A stretch of 64,000 nucleotides of DNA from Acetobacter suratthaniensis (GCF_017377745.1 NZ_JAFVMG010000013.1:1-64000), one strand, 5' to 3'. Counted from the stretch's first letter, positions 36,301-45,153 are shown. The notes: generated by a model not told the origin, from the sequence alone. Made by a program: numbers and translations.

Positions 36301-36500
36301 CCGTCGAAGCGCGCCGCCGCCTGTCGCGCGTATTCCCCAAAGGCACGGCCTCCGATGAGATCGAGCGTCGCACCAAAGCGCAGATGGACGAAACGAACTC
36401 CGTTGACGCCCAGGCCGCACTGGGTGGTGTCGTCAGTGGGCTGGCCGGTGAGATCTGCGACGCGGTCGGGCTCGGCGCGACACTGAGGGAGGCCGCCTGA
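33375..36500 (+). CDS. traU: DotO/IcmB/TraU VirB4-like ATPase
   Basis: A 1041-residue cytoplasmic ATPase of the VirB4 superfamily, near the usual size for TraU/IcmB. The Walker A reads APSRRGKS (about residues 513-520), keeping GKS but with Ala for the first Gly and two Arg in the loop. Downstream are LPLIGKLDIGDAASGF, the Walker B-like region near DARIVALDIGRVAPEG, and LGVRLGLTSQRITDFG. DotO forms the hexameric ATPase base of the channel with DotB. The 3' end runs to the regulon motif before trbG. Confidence 0.92.
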   Translation: MKRLWQKKPSPTPASPSATPDPTPEQDNPVPLKGGFRPLDMLLRGLGVLSQMSKRDLSSFCDLATCDEHGLITFSGDYVTLLRVKGLRQMASRAEIEAKARALRQAMGGQMDGAGHALQFFYMAEPDASAFVNRNLSDRRKIAAALNAQFEDILSERERVLIPKMRHERTWLALWSRQGCLSKQELATSKAARAEASKFLPDLGDGQNPLMGSMELATIHTAFVSHIRHVFEHQGILMDELTPDDALRAIREEIYPEVHGSRWTPSTPNRRPPSIIPDEERPANAADALWPPLREQIFMDDAYKPDFSTVTLGTRDWRPVDLEVMSETPTPFVELSSRLAAHRMPWRMNTTIQGTGPLFMGWKKELATILRFGPNLAVYEAFMDLDRRRKAGETIISARTSFATCATTGERVQLARRASTLEQAIGGWGGASASRLGGDPLAGTLSSVPGISLASTAPATAAPLDETLLTMPCFRMAAPWTDGAALLRANDGTIVPFDPTGSGRVATLDLFVAPSRRGKSMLANSLLLATVLSTASLTDAGPRLPLIGKLDIGDAASGFIDMVRNGLRAEDAHQALFIPFDFKDDHAYNIFDTEACCRQPLEHHRAFLTNFLSTVCMELTGKPFEGMNQIIDATVTAAYEMCSDEVYSTTIKKYRETDNQLIDAALLRLGFEPEGDETTWWDIADLFAARGDMRMARMATQHAVPVIGDLVSATYLPFVQDNYGSNTPTSGEETGLGVFRRYIGAFVGKYPTLNRPTRLDLGDARIVALDIGRVAPEGLGENARQSELMYLLGFQIIGRNFFLSPEEADKVPAHVRDIHRARFREFRESYKRLECDEFQRAAQAPFVRQLFEEAARRAAKLGVRLGLTSQRITDFGPYLTAHSTARFILGTANPEEADEAAELLGLSAAGRQIVHTALQGPRPDGSGAPLLLQIKVGEDWYEMFLLNTLGPIELWALSTKPEDVALRRRVYRALGSVEARRRLSRVFPKGTASDEIERRTKAQMDETNSVDAQAALGGVVSGLAGEICDAVGLGATLREAA

Positions 36501-36510
36501 GGCCTGAACA

Positions 36511-36536
36511 GCGTCACAACGGGTTGCGCGATAATG
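36511..36536 (+). promoter_or_regulatory. Transfer-regulon promoter motif (trbG-pil operon)
   Basis: GCGTCACAAC at 36511-36520, 10 bases, ATAATG at 36531-36536. The -10 GATAAT ends only six bases before ATG 36542, so the transcript would be leaderless. Confidence 0.72.
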
Positions 36537-36541
36537 GCCTC

Positions 36542-37540
36542 ATGAAGAAGACACACCTCCTTGTCGCGCTGGGTATCCTGAGTGGATGCGCGCACGACCA
36601 TGACGCAGACACCGCTCCGGTACGCGTCAACACGCCGGGGATGCCGTCGGCCGAGCTTGCGCTGCAGCAGAGCATCGACCGCGTTCACGGCTTCATCACC
36701 AATATGCAGCAAAGGCTGGGCGACGACCCGGCCCTGCGCATCCGCCCGGGTGTCGCGCGCCCCGTCGCGGCTGTCGCTCCGCAGGTACCTCTGGCTGTCG
36801 CAGGAGCGACAGCACCTGGCGCCGCTCCTGCGACACAGGCCACGCCCACGCCTGTCGCACACAGTGCGACACCCATCACCGGCAAAGGCGGTGTGACATG
36901 GTTCGCCTTCGGTGATGGAACGCCCACCCTCACCTGCCATCACCCCGCGATCTGCATGATCCGCCTCGAAGCCGGAGAAACCGCCCTCGCCAGCCAGATC
37001 AGCCTGAGCGACACCGTGAACTGGCATACCGACCTCGTGCGCGGCACCAGCGGCATCCATGCCGGCTGGGCGCTGGCCATCGAACCCGGTCCGCAGGCGC
37101 GACAGGCCCAGCTCAGCCTGCCCACCAGCCGGCGCGTCTACAACATCGCGCTCAGTGCCGCCCTGCCGAGCATGACGACGGTCGCCTTCACCCACGCCCC
37201 CACCGATCCCCTGTCGCAACCGGCCTTTGCGGCCGCCAGCCCGCTTGCGGCCTATGACCGCTCAAACCCCGATTTCCGCTACACACTCAGCGGCGCGACA
37301 CCGCCCTGGACACCGCTGCGCGTCTATCGGGATGCCGGCCACACCTTCATCGACTTCCCGCAGGGCCAGATCAACACACGCCCACGGCTTGTCGTTCTCG
37401 CCCCGCATGTCGCCCAGCCCAATGCCTACCATGTCGCCGGTGATTCCTATGTCGTCGATGCCGTCATCGACGACCTCCAGCTGATTGGTCCTGACGCCAG
37501 CCAGACAACTGTGCGCGCAACCTACGGAGCCCACCCATGA
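36542..37540 (+). CDS. trbG: TrbG/VirB9-family lipoprotein
   Basis: A 332-residue predicted lipoprotein (MKKTHLLVALGILSGC, lipobox LSGC). After an Ala/Pro spacer (to about residue 115) comes a full TrbG/VirB9-like protein. The N-terminal domain has FAFGDGTPTLTCHHPAICMI then LEAGETALASQISLSDTVNW and RRVYNIALSA. The C-terminal domain has VYRDAGHTFIDFPQGQI and a VVDAVIDDLQLIG strand. VirB9 is the outer-membrane core protein of P- and F-type systems and not normally part of MPF-I, where DotH fills the role. Here both exist. A lipoprotein anchor would replace the separate VirB7. Next gene overlaps by four bases. Confidence 0.82.
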   Translation: MKKTHLLVALGILSGCAHDHDADTAPVRVNTPGMPSAELALQQSIDRVHGFITNMQQRLGDDPALRIRPGVARPVAAVAPQVPLAVAGATAPGAAPATQATPTPVAHSATPITGKGGVTWFAFGDGTPTLTCHHPAICMIRLEAGETALASQISLSDTVNWHTDLVRGTSGIHAGWALAIEPGPQARQAQLSLPTSRRVYNIALSAALPSMTTVAFTHAPTDPLSQPAFAAASPLAAYDRSNPDFRYTLSGATPPWTPLRVYRDAGHTFIDFPQGQINTRPRLVVLAPHVAQPNAYHVAGDSYVVDAVIDDLQLIGPDASQTTVRATYGAHP

Positions 37541-38406
37541 TCCCCAGAACGACGGGTGCGGCGCTGCTGTGCCTCACCGCCCTGAGTGCCTGTGCGACAC
37601 TGCCTGCCGAAGACAGTTCCCACATCACAGGTCTGAACGCCGCCGATGCACAGGCCCTGAGTATCCAGGCCAGTGACATCCTCACCGCCAGCATGGATCC
37701 GCGCCAGACGACACTGCGTGTCCTGCGCTTCAATCCCGATGAGGTTGGCGCACAGCAGGCCCTCGACACGGCGCTGCGCGCACGCGGTTTCGCCCTCACG
37801 CCGGACGGCATGGCTTATCCGGGTGCGCTTTCCGTACGTCTGGATCTGCTGGCGACAGACCAGCGCCTGCTCATGACCCTGCACGCAGGCGACGGGGAGA
37901 TGACCTGCTCCTATGTCCACGACACGGACGGACAACTCGTCCGCAAGGCGGGCTGCACCCTGCTCGAAGGCACGACCGTGACCCTGCATGCTCCCCAGAT
38001 CCAGACACTCGCCAGTATGTCGCCGGAGCGCCCGCCTGCGCCCACCCACCCGCCAGTCGCCCGCGACGGTAGGGTCTCATCGTCCACACCGCAGGCGGCC
38101 GCAGGCGATGACGTGCCCACAGCGCCTCTGCCCGACGCAAACCGCCAATGGGTGCTCAGCAGAGGTGAGCCCATCCGCGAGCAGGTCATCGCCTGGGGCG
38201 CTCAGGTCGGATGGGCCGTGCAATGGCCCGCCACCATCAACTGGACCATTCCCGCGACGGCCGTCTTCACAGGCGATTTCGCGGATAGGGAACACGGACC
38301 GATCGAACAGATCGTCGATGCCCTCGCCGAGCAGGGCCACGCCATCAAGGTCAAATTCCACACCCCCAACCAGACCCTCGTGGTCACCCCCGGAGACGTC
38401 CGATAA
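37537..38406 (+). CDS. pilL: PilL-type lipoprotein (TcpQ-like C terminus)
   Basis: A 289-residue predicted lipoprotein (signal MIPRTTGAALLCLTALSAC, lipobox LSAC). The C-terminal about 90 residues (WVLSRGEPIREQVIAWGAQ, GWAVQWPATINWTIPATAVF, IEQIVDALAEQGHAIKVKF) form a TcpQ/STN-like domain. That domain is used by PilL/TcpQ to bind the secretin. The N-terminal part differs from PilL of R64. It is next to the secretin gene pilN and overlaps it by one base. Confidence 0.75.
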   Translation: MIPRTTGAALLCLTALSACATLPAEDSSHITGLNAADAQALSIQASDILTASMDPRQTTLRVLRFNPDEVGAQQALDTALRARGFALTPDGMAYPGALSVRLDLLATDQRLLMTLHAGDGEMTCSYVHDTDGQLVRKAGCTLLEGTTVTLHAPQIQTLASMSPERPPAPTHPPVARDGRVSSSTPQAAAGDDVPTAPLPDANRQWVLSRGEPIREQVIAWGAQVGWAVQWPATINWTIPATAVFTGDFADREHGPIEQIVDALAEQGHAIKVKFHTPNQTLVVTPGDVR

Positions 38407-40103
38407 TGCGCCTGCGCGCCCTCTCCCTGTCAACGACCGTGCTGCTCGCCCTGAGCGGTTGCACGGAATTCAACGACGCCCGCCATCAGGAAAAAGCCTA
38501 TGATGAGCGGGCTCAAACCACCCACATCCCTGCGCGCGAACTGATTTCCACCAGTGACAAACCCTACCTGATTGGCGAGCCCGTCAAGCCCACAGCCGTC
38601 ATTCCACCTCTGCTGCGCGAAGCCATCACCATCTCATGGTCGCGCCCACTGTCGCTCCGCGAGGCAGCAACCCAGCTGAGTATTAGAACCGGCATTCCCA
38701 TCCGGGTGCGGGCCGATGCCGACGAAACGGCGATCGCGGCCGATACCGTCCAGCAGGCGGGCCTGAGTGGCATGACCGCACCAGCCTTCAACGGCACCTC
38801 GTTGCCAGCCCCACCAGCCGTCCAGTCTGGTGTCCTGCCACAGGTTCCGAAGACCGTCCGCCGAACCTCCACCGCCCCGACCTATGCCGGTCGCGGTCCC
38901 TGGCTGGAATACACCGGCACCCGCCACGGCCTGTTCGCCACACTCGCGACCCGCTTTGGCGTCAGTGAGCGCTTCACGGACGGGACAGAAGAGTTCTTCC
39001 GCAACATCACCAAGACCTACGTGATCCCGGCGTTTGAGGAAAAAACTACCGACAGCGCGATGATCACAACGGTCGCAGGGGGCGGAGGCGGCAGCAACAC
39101 GGGTTCTGGCATGGGGAACATGGGTGGCGGCATGTCGGCGGGCATGTCCGGCGGCATGGGCTCAAGTGGCGGCTCCGGTGGCAATCAGGGGCAGGGCATG
39201 ACAGGAGCCTCCGTGCAGAGCACGACGGATCGTCTCGCGCACCTGCAGGAAGCAGCACTTCAGGCGGGCAATGGCGCCGATGTGTTGATGGATGCCGGTC
39301 TCGGTACGCTGACCGCCACCGGCACGCCCGAGCAGATAGCCGGATTGGATGAGTGGTACGATGGCATGAAAGCCATTCTGACCAAGCAGGTCGCCATTAC
39401 CCTGCGCGTGTGGGCATTGAAATTCGATCGCGAAAGCAATTACGGCGTCAGCCCGCAGGTCGCCGCAAAACAGTTCTCCAAGTATTTCGTCGCCAGCGCC
39501 ACCCCGGCCGCCATTCCGCTGATCCAGTCGCAAAGCACCCCGTTCAGCTTTGGCGCACAGATCGTCAAGGGCAAGATGAATGGCACGGATCTGTCCGTGC
39601 AGGCCCTGCAGTCTCTCAACAACGCAACGGAACTCGACGAGCGCGGAATTGTCACCACCAACGGGGTTCCAGCACCCTTCCAGCACGGCACGACAACCGC
39701 TTACGTCCAGTACGCCTCGTCGTATCTGGCTACCAACGCCGGATCGTCCTCGTCCCAGTCGCCGGGCTACATCATGGCTGGCTTTGAAGGTCTGGTCACA
39801 CCGCGCATCAGCGACGACCAGATCGTCCTCAATCTGCATTTCCAGATCCAGACCCTGCTGTCGCTCGCTCTGGCAAGCGGCACCAGCGGCATGCAGCTCC
39901 CCACAACCTCCAGCACCATTCAGGCCAGCAATATCGTCCTGAAAAACGGCGAGATGCTCGTGCTGTCCGGCTACTCGGGCGACAGCACCAAACGGCAGAT
40001 GAACGGCGTCGGTTCACCTTACAACTGGCTCTTTGGCGGTGGCGGCGATGCCGACAACGTCAAGAACCGCATCCTCATCACCGTGGAGGCGCATACCCTA
40101 TGA
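38406..40103 (+). CDS. pilN: PilN, lipoprotein secretin of the type IVb pilus
   Basis: A 565-residue secretin with lipobox LSGC (Cys about residue 20). The periplasmic N domains cover about 60-220. A Gly/Met/Ser-rich insert (GGGGSNTGSGMGNMGGGMSA) lies near 220-255. The secretin domain follows to the end: KQVAITLRVWALKFDRESNYG, ISDDQIVLNLHFQIQTLLSL and NIVLKNGEMLVLSGYSGD. It forms the outer-membrane pore for the thin pilus. The glycine-rich insert is longer than I would expect. Confidence 0.9.
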   Translation: MRLRALSLSTTVLLALSGCTEFNDARHQEKAYDERAQTTHIPARELISTSDKPYLIGEPVKPTAVIPPLLREAITISWSRPLSLREAATQLSIRTGIPIRVRADADETAIAADTVQQAGLSGMTAPAFNGTSLPAPPAVQSGVLPQVPKTVRRTSTAPTYAGRGPWLEYTGTRHGLFATLATRFGVSERFTDGTEEFFRNITKTYVIPAFEEKTTDSAMITTVAGGGGGSNTGSGMGNMGGGMSAGMSGGMGSSGGSGGNQGQGMTGASVQSTTDRLAHLQEAALQAGNGADVLMDAGLGTLTATGTPEQIAGLDEWYDGMKAILTKQVAITLRVWALKFDRESNYGVSPQVAAKQFSKYFVASATPAAIPLIQSQSTPFSFGAQIVKGKMNGTDLSVQALQSLNNATELDERGIVTTNGVPAPFQHGTTTAYVQYASSYLATNAGSSSSQSPGYIMAGFEGLVTPRISDDQIVLNLHFQIQTLLSLALASGTSGMQLPTTSSTIQASNIVLKNGEMLVLSGYSGDSTKRQMNGVGSPYNWLFGGGGDADNVKNRILITVEAHTL

Positions 40104-40696
40104 GACAGATCCTCCCCGTCCTCGTCTGCGCTCTGGCGACACCCGTTCTCATGGCGATACCGGCTCGCGCGGCTGACTGCTCCGCCGCCATGATCGCCCC
40201 GGCCCCCGGACAGACGTTGCCCGTCACCGCACTGGACGCGAACAACGCCTGCGTCACGTACCTGCAGCAACGATCCACCGCCGCCGATCTGAGTGCAAAA
40301 ATCGCCGATGCCGAACGCAAGGCCAAAGGAGAGAAGCTGGGCGACAGGCAGGCCAGCGCCCCCAGACCGCCCCCATCAATACCTGCGGAACCAACACCCG
40401 CTCCGGTGCTGCCGCAGACGGACTCCCTCTATGTCGATCAGCATGGAGCCAGTGCGACACTGGCTTTCGCGGACGGCAGCACCGCCGAGGTGACGACCGG
40501 CACCGCCCTGCCGGACGGCCTGAAAGTCACGGCCATCACCCGGACAGGTGTGTTCGTCCGCAATGCCGATGGTCAGACCATACGCCTCAATGACGCGACA
40601 GCCGGTTTTCCCGTACAGCCCGCACGCACGCCCACACCCGCACATCAGCCCCAGATGACCCCATCGCCATTCGGCGCTCTGCCGGGGATGCCCTGA
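40100..40696 (+). CDS. pilP: PilP, periplasmic pilus assembly protein
   Basis: A 198-residue exported protein. The signal peptide ends near PARAAD. A helical part (about residues 50-75), a Pro-rich linker and a small beta domain (SLYVDQHGASATLAFADGST, GLKVTAITRTGVFVRNADGQ) follow, which is the type IVb PilP pattern. It links the inner-membrane PilO to the secretin. Overlaps pilN by four bases. Confidence 0.8.
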   Translation: MRQILPVLVCALATPVLMAIPARAADCSAAMIAPAPGQTLPVTALDANNACVTYLQQRSTAADLSAKIADAERKAKGEKLGDRQASAPRPPPSIPAEPTPAPVLPQTDSLYVDQHGASATLAFADGSTAEVTTGTALPDGLKVTAITRTGVFVRNADGQTIRLNDATAGFPVQPARTPTPAHQPQMTPSPFGALPGMP

Positions 40697-40698
40697 GC

Positions 40699-41838
40699 AT
40701 GACCAGAATTCTTTCACTCAACGGGCTCATATGGTGCGCGGGCATGGTCTGGCGCGATTATGGCAAACGCCCGTCCGCTGCCCGCCTGCGTTCCGACGGC
40801 CGCCGTGAACACGCCACTCATTACGCCCGCTATCCGGGCCACCCGCAAAGTGCCGCCTTCCTCACGATAAGCCGCGCTCACGCAAAAAGCGGGATCAACT
40901 GCCTCGCCATCGCGACAGCGACCTGTCTGGGGCCACTCGCCTATGCCGAATTCGACATGGGCGGGGGTGACCTATGGGTCATCGCAACGGACGAAGACGG
41001 CGAACTCCTGCCCGGCTCTGACCAGTTCTACGACAACGACACGCTCGCCAATCTGCGCGACACGCTGGGCGGCCAGCCCTTCACCAGGCGCCAGACGATC
41101 GCGGAGGCAGACCTTCAGGACTGGTTCAGGCAGCTCAGCCCTACTCCCGTCGCGCTGAACCCGGTGTCACTACACGCGCGCTATGCGCTGATCGCAGCCG
41201 CCGCCGCACTCACACTCGTCGGCGCACTCGGCTGGGAATTGTACAGCGCGCACGAAGCCGAACGCCTCGCGCGTGAGGCCCGCGAAGCCAGCGAGGCCGC
41301 CCTGCGCAACAGGACGCCGCCGGTCCCACCCAGCGGCCCGTCGGAAATCGTCGCGGCCTGCATGCAGGCCATCAACCAGCTTGGTCCCCTGTCACATGGC
41401 TGGGCACTCGCCAGTCTGCAATGCGAGCAGGACGGGCTCAGCACACGCTGGACACGGGTGGGCGGCTCCCTTCTGGACGCACCAGCGGGACAGCTGGCCG
41501 ACAATGGCGACAGTATGGATCTCTCCATCGCGATCCATCCCCAGGCCGGCCGCGCCGGCGCACTCCGTGAAGGCGATCCGATACGGCTGTTTGCCGGCAT
41601 GCTGCAGCGCGCAGGCATCACACCCTCTATCGGTGACGGCAAGGCGGGCATCAGTGACGTCCGGCTGATCGCCGTACGCTTCCCCTGGCACGCCGACCCT
41701 CGGGCCATTGACTGGAACAGTTTCCCCCGTCTCGCACAGGTCACCCTGCGCCGCACCGTGCTGACCCGCGACCTCCAGACCTCAAACGACGGCTACGACA
41801 TCACCGCTGTCTTCGCCGCGACAGGAGCCACTCCATGA
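40699..41838 (+). CDS. pilO: PilO, inner-membrane pilus assembly protein
   Basis: A 379-residue protein of the type IVb PilO group. The cytoplasmic N-terminal half ends with one transmembrane helix at about residues 160-177. A short coiled coil (HEAERLAREAREASEAAL) and a periplasmic domain follow. It aligns the platform with PilP and PilN. Overlaps pilQ by four bases. Confidence 0.8.
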   Translation: MTRILSLNGLIWCAGMVWRDYGKRPSAARLRSDGRREHATHYARYPGHPQSAAFLTISRAHAKSGINCLAIATATCLGPLAYAEFDMGGGDLWVIATDEDGELLPGSDQFYDNDTLANLRDTLGGQPFTRRQTIAEADLQDWFRQLSPTPVALNPVSLHARYALIAAAAALTLVGALGWELYSAHEAERLAREAREASEAALRNRTPPVPPSGPSEIVAACMQAINQLGPLSHGWALASLQCEQDGLSTRWTRVGGSLLDAPAGQLADNGDSMDLSIAIHPQAGRAGALREGDPIRLFAGMLQRAGITPSIGDGKAGISDVRLIAVRFPWHADPRAIDWNSFPRLAQVTLRRTVLTRDLQTSNDGYDITAVFAATGATP

Positions 41839-43508
41839 GTTTCATGAGCAAAATATCCCGCCTGATCCCGTGGCGCATGACGGGCGCCGAAGACCGTACG
41901 GTGGACGGCATCAGCGCGCCCGCAGATCTGCAGGGGCAGTTCCACCTCGATGAAATCCATCAGGTGCTCTACGTGAGCGACGCGCTGAAAATGCGCCGCG
42001 ACGTCCTTCAATGGATCGACGATCTCCGCCGCGCCCGCTTCGGTCACCTCAAAACCGACTGGGTAGCCCTCAGCACGGTCGCCGCCAAGCTGGTTCAGGC
42101 CCAGCATGAAGGCACGCTGCAGGGCGCTGGGGCGGGACTGGACATGCGCTCGCGCGCCAGGACGTTGCTCAAGCTGGGCTGTGACCTCGGAGCAAGTGAC
42201 ATCGACATCCGTCGCCTCGCAGGCCACGCCGTCATTGAAGTCCACATCGACGGCACCATCCTCGAATACGACGAAATCACCACCGATTACGCCGACAAAC
42301 TCATCAACGCTCTCGTCATGCTGTCCAAACAGCAATACCGCCCCAAACAGTCACAGGACGGCTCCATCGCCGGGCGGGATCTGGTGGGCACCGGGCTGAA
42401 TAACGTGCGTCTCGCGCGTACGCCCATCGCCCCCATCGACGCTGATGCGCAATGGCTCAACATGCGTCTGCAGGCCGGTGTCCAGAAAGTCCCCGCAGTC
42501 GACGCCCTCAAGGGCCTCAAGCGTGTAAAATCCCCGTCTGGTAGCCTCAATCTCGTCAGTTCCGGCTGGACCGAAATGCAGGCCGAACTGCTGCAGACCT
42601 TTGTCCTCAATGCCACAGGCACCATCATTTTTACCGGACCACCCGGCTCGGGCAAAACCCATGTCATGCACCAGCTGAGCGAGCATATCGCCCGCACACG
42701 CCCCGGCCAGCGGCAGGCGTTCATTGAACAGCCGGTCGAGACCATCCTGCCTCACGCTCCCCAGCTCAACATTCTCGACACGCTCACCGCCAAGGCAGCG
42801 GGCGAAGCCTATGCGCACCGGACCCGTCTTGTCCTGCGAATGGCCGTCAACATTCTGGGACTGGGCGAGATCCGTGATCCGCTTGTCGCCACCACATGGC
42901 TCTCGGCCGCCGAGACCGGCATGCTGATGATGAGCACCATGCACACCGCCCATCCGTTCCTGGCCATCCCGCGCCTGCGTGACATGGACCCGGAGAGGCT
43001 GGCGCTCCCCATCATCTGTGATCCCGCCATCATCTGCGGTCTGGTCGGTCAACGCTTCATCCCGATCCTGTGCGATCACTGCGCCCTGCCATGGGATCAG
43101 GAAGATCCCCGTCTGACGAAAACGATGCGCGACGCCATCCTCACCTGGGCGCGTCCGGACTGGAACCCGTCAGCCATCCGCAGGCTCGGCCCCGGCTGCC
43201 CTCACTGCGCCTGGAAAGGTACGGCCCGCCGTCAGGTTGTCGCCGAGGTCGTGGACCCCGATGAAACACTGATGGCGGACTTCATCGAATACGGCCCGAC
43301 CCTAGCGCGACACCGCTATCATGCGCGTTCCAACGCCGACACCACCATGCTGGAAAAAGGCATGGAACTGGTCTTCCAGGGGCGCATGGATCCCTTCGAC
43401 GTCCCCCTGAAAATCGAACGGATCAGACCATGGGACTTCCTCCAGCGTGAACGCGAGCGTGCGCTCAAGGGGCTGCGCGACACCCCACTCATGGGAATGG
43501 AGCCCTGA
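41835..43508 (+). CDS. pilQ: PilQ, pilus extension ATPase
   Basis: A 557-residue ATPase of the PilB/PilQ (type II/IV secretion) family. Walker A is GPPGSGKT (about residues 268-275). Walker B/His-box region follows as LGLGEIRDPLVATTWLSAAE, TGMLMMSTMHTAHPF. A four-Cys zinc site (CDHC and CPHC) lies near residues 410-460, as in extension ATPases. It powers assembly of the thin pilus from PilS. One base separates its stop from the pilR start. Confidence 0.93.
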   Translation: MSFMSKISRLIPWRMTGAEDRTVDGISAPADLQGQFHLDEIHQVLYVSDALKMRRDVLQWIDDLRRARFGHLKTDWVALSTVAAKLVQAQHEGTLQGAGAGLDMRSRARTLLKLGCDLGASDIDIRRLAGHAVIEVHIDGTILEYDEITTDYADKLINALVMLSKQQYRPKQSQDGSIAGRDLVGTGLNNVRLARTPIAPIDADAQWLNMRLQAGVQKVPAVDALKGLKRVKSPSGSLNLVSSGWTEMQAELLQTFVLNATGTIIFTGPPGSGKTHVMHQLSEHIARTRPGQRQAFIEQPVETILPHAPQLNILDTLTAKAAGEAYAHRTRLVLRMAVNILGLGEIRDPLVATTWLSAAETGMLMMSTMHTAHPFLAIPRLRDMDPERLALPIICDPAIICGLVGQRFIPILCDHCALPWDQEDPRLTKTMRDAILTWARPDWNPSAIRRLGPGCPHCAWKGTARRQVVAEVVDPDETLMADFIEYGPTLARHRYHARSNADTTMLEKGMELVFQGRMDPFDVPLKIERIRPWDFLQRERERALKGLRDTPLMGMEP

Positions 43509-43509
43509 C

Positions 43510-44622
43510 ATGGCCATCGAAATCCTTTTTGACGATGCCCCCGGTGAAGACAGTGAAGGTCGACTGGGCCTCTGGCTCGACCAGCGGATCGGCTTCTCTC
43601 TTGGCCGAAGGCTGGCCCTGTACCAGAACCTCGCCAGAAAGCTGCGCCAGAACGAAATGATCAACCGCGTCCTGCTGCGCCGGGCGGAACAGGCCGGAAA
43701 ATTCGGCAACCGCTGGGAAGCCCGCATGCTCAGGCGGATTGAACGCCTCCTCACCGATGAAGGCGCGTCGTTCGCCTACACGCTGCAGCCCTTCGTGCCA
43801 GATGATGAGTTCACCATGCTGCTCTCGGGGGAACAGGCGGATGACCTGCCCTCGGCCCTCGACATGATCTGCGACACCCGCACCCGTGTCGCAGGCCTCG
43901 CCAGAGAGTTCCGGACTGCCTGGGTGGAACCCCTTCTATACGTCATCATGGCCGTTGCGGCCCTCGCCATTACGGCGCGTTTCGCACTCCCAAAAATCGA
44001 GCAGGGCTTAAGAGAGAGCGGCACGTCAAGCGCTGCCCTGTCGCTCATGCTCAGCCTGAGCCAGATCGGCACGGTTCCGGCGACCATTGCCTCATTTGCG
44101 GGATTGGCTGGCATTTTTCTGGCCATCCGCTGGAGCCTTCCACGCATGACCGGACGGCTGCGCGTCTGGCTGGAATATATCCCGCCATGGTCGATCTATC
44201 GCGACATGCACGGTTACCTGTGGATCTGCAGCTTCCTCGCACAGTGCAAGATCGGCATCGCCGATGTCGATGCTCTGGAAAACCAGGCGCAGGACAGTCG
44301 TTCTCCGTGGCTCCGTAGCCGCCTGAACACCGTACAGGCGCTCATGGTCAACGAAGGCGTCACCCTGCCGCGCGCGATGGAACTGTCGGGCCTGAATTTT
44401 CCAAGTCCCGAGATCATCCGCGAAATCGACGACATCTGGGGCGACGAGGGCGACTACGACACCCTGCTCACCCAGAGCAGACTCTGGGTTGACCGGATCG
44501 AAGACCGGACGCGCACGCAGATCAAGGTCATGCGCGGCGTCACAACCATTAGCGCCATACTCCTCGTCGGACTGATCATGCTGCTCGAAATCCAGATCGG
44601 GCAGGACTCACTCCCACATTGA
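43510..44622 (+). CDS. pilR: PilR, inner-membrane pilus platform protein (GspF/PilC type)
   Basis: A 370-residue platform protein with a cytoplasmic N-terminal part, a pair of transmembrane regions at about residues 140-165 and 185-215, and a last one near 345-365. The GspF-type duplicated layout is visible. It holds the extension ATPase at the membrane. Its last part also contains a copy of the transfer-regulon motif (44537-44562). Confidence 0.85.
   Translation: MAIEILFDDAPGEDSEGRLGLWLDQRIGFSLGRRLALYQNLARKLRQNEMINRVLLRRAEQAGKFGNRWEARMLRRIERLLTDEGASFAYTLQPFVPDDEFTMLLSGEQADDLPSALDMICDTRTRVAGLAREFRTAWVEPLLYVIMAVAALAITARFALPKIEQGLRESGTSSAALSLMLSLSQIGTVPATIASFAGLAGIFLAIRWSLPRMTGRLRVWLEYIPPWSIYRDMHGYLWICSFLAQCKIGIADVDALENQAQDSRSPWLRSRLNTVQALMVNEGVTLPRAMELSGLNFPSPEIIREIDDIWGDEGDYDTLLTQSRLWVDRIEDRTRTQIKVMRGVTTISAILLVGLIMLLEIQIGQDSLPH
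44537..44562 (+). promoter_or_regulatory. Internal transfer-regulon motif before the pilin gene
   Basis: GCGTCACAAC at 44537-44546, 10 bases, ATACTC at 44557-44562, inside pilR. It lies about 80 bases before pilS and would give extra transcription of the major pilin. It must also encode pilR residues, so chance is harder to exclude than for the other copies. Confidence 0.5.
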
Positions 44623-44640
44623 ATTCAACTGGAGACCACC

Positions 44641-45147
44641 ATGAAAGATCTTATCGGTTTCGTCGTTGTAACCGTTCTCTCGCTCCTTGGAATCGCCGGT
44701 GTCGTCACGGGCGCCAGGGCCGGCATCAACGCCTATAACGTCTATGAGGCCAGCTCCATCGAAGCCGAGATGAGCAGCAATATCCTGACCTACCTGAAGC
44801 TCAATGGCTCAACGAACGCATCAGGACTGAGCAACTCCGCCGCCATCAACGCCAACCTGGTGCCCGACAATCTTCCTGTCAGCGGCACAACGCTCAAAGG
44901 CCCATGGAACGGCTCAACCGTAACCCTGTCGAGCCTGTCCAGTGGCGGATTTCAGTCTACGTGGGCAGGCGTCGGAGCCGCTGGCTGCGCCAAATTCGCT
45001 GCATCACAACACCCCTCTGGCGGCCTGACCGTCAATGGCGTGCGTATCACCATTGCAGCCTCGAACGATAACAGCCTGGGCATTGCATCGGCCTGCAACG
45101 CCGCCAGCGGCAATACCGCAACCATTGTTTTCATGTATCCACTGTAA
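44641..45147 (+). CDS. pilS: PilS, major type IVb-like pilin
   Basis: A 168-residue pilin. A very short leader, MKDLIG, is followed by a hydrophobic helix (FVVVTVLSLLGIAGVVTG), then a Ser/Thr/Gly-rich head. Two Cys residues (about 120 and 144) are placed for the C-terminal disulfide loop of type IVb pilins. The usual Glu at position 5 of the mature protein is missing. A GGAG ribosome-binding site precedes ATG 44641. It forms the thin pilus used for mating in liquid. Confidence 0.82.
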   Translation: MKDLIGFVVVTVLSLLGIAGVVTGARAGINAYNVYEASSIEAEMSSNILTYLKLNGSTNASGLSNSAAINANLVPDNLPVSGTTLKGPWNGSTVTLSSLSSGGFQSTWAGVGAAGCAKFAASQHPSGGLTVNGVRITIAASNDNSLGIASACNAASGNTATIVFMYPL

Positions 45148-45153
45148 AGCCCC

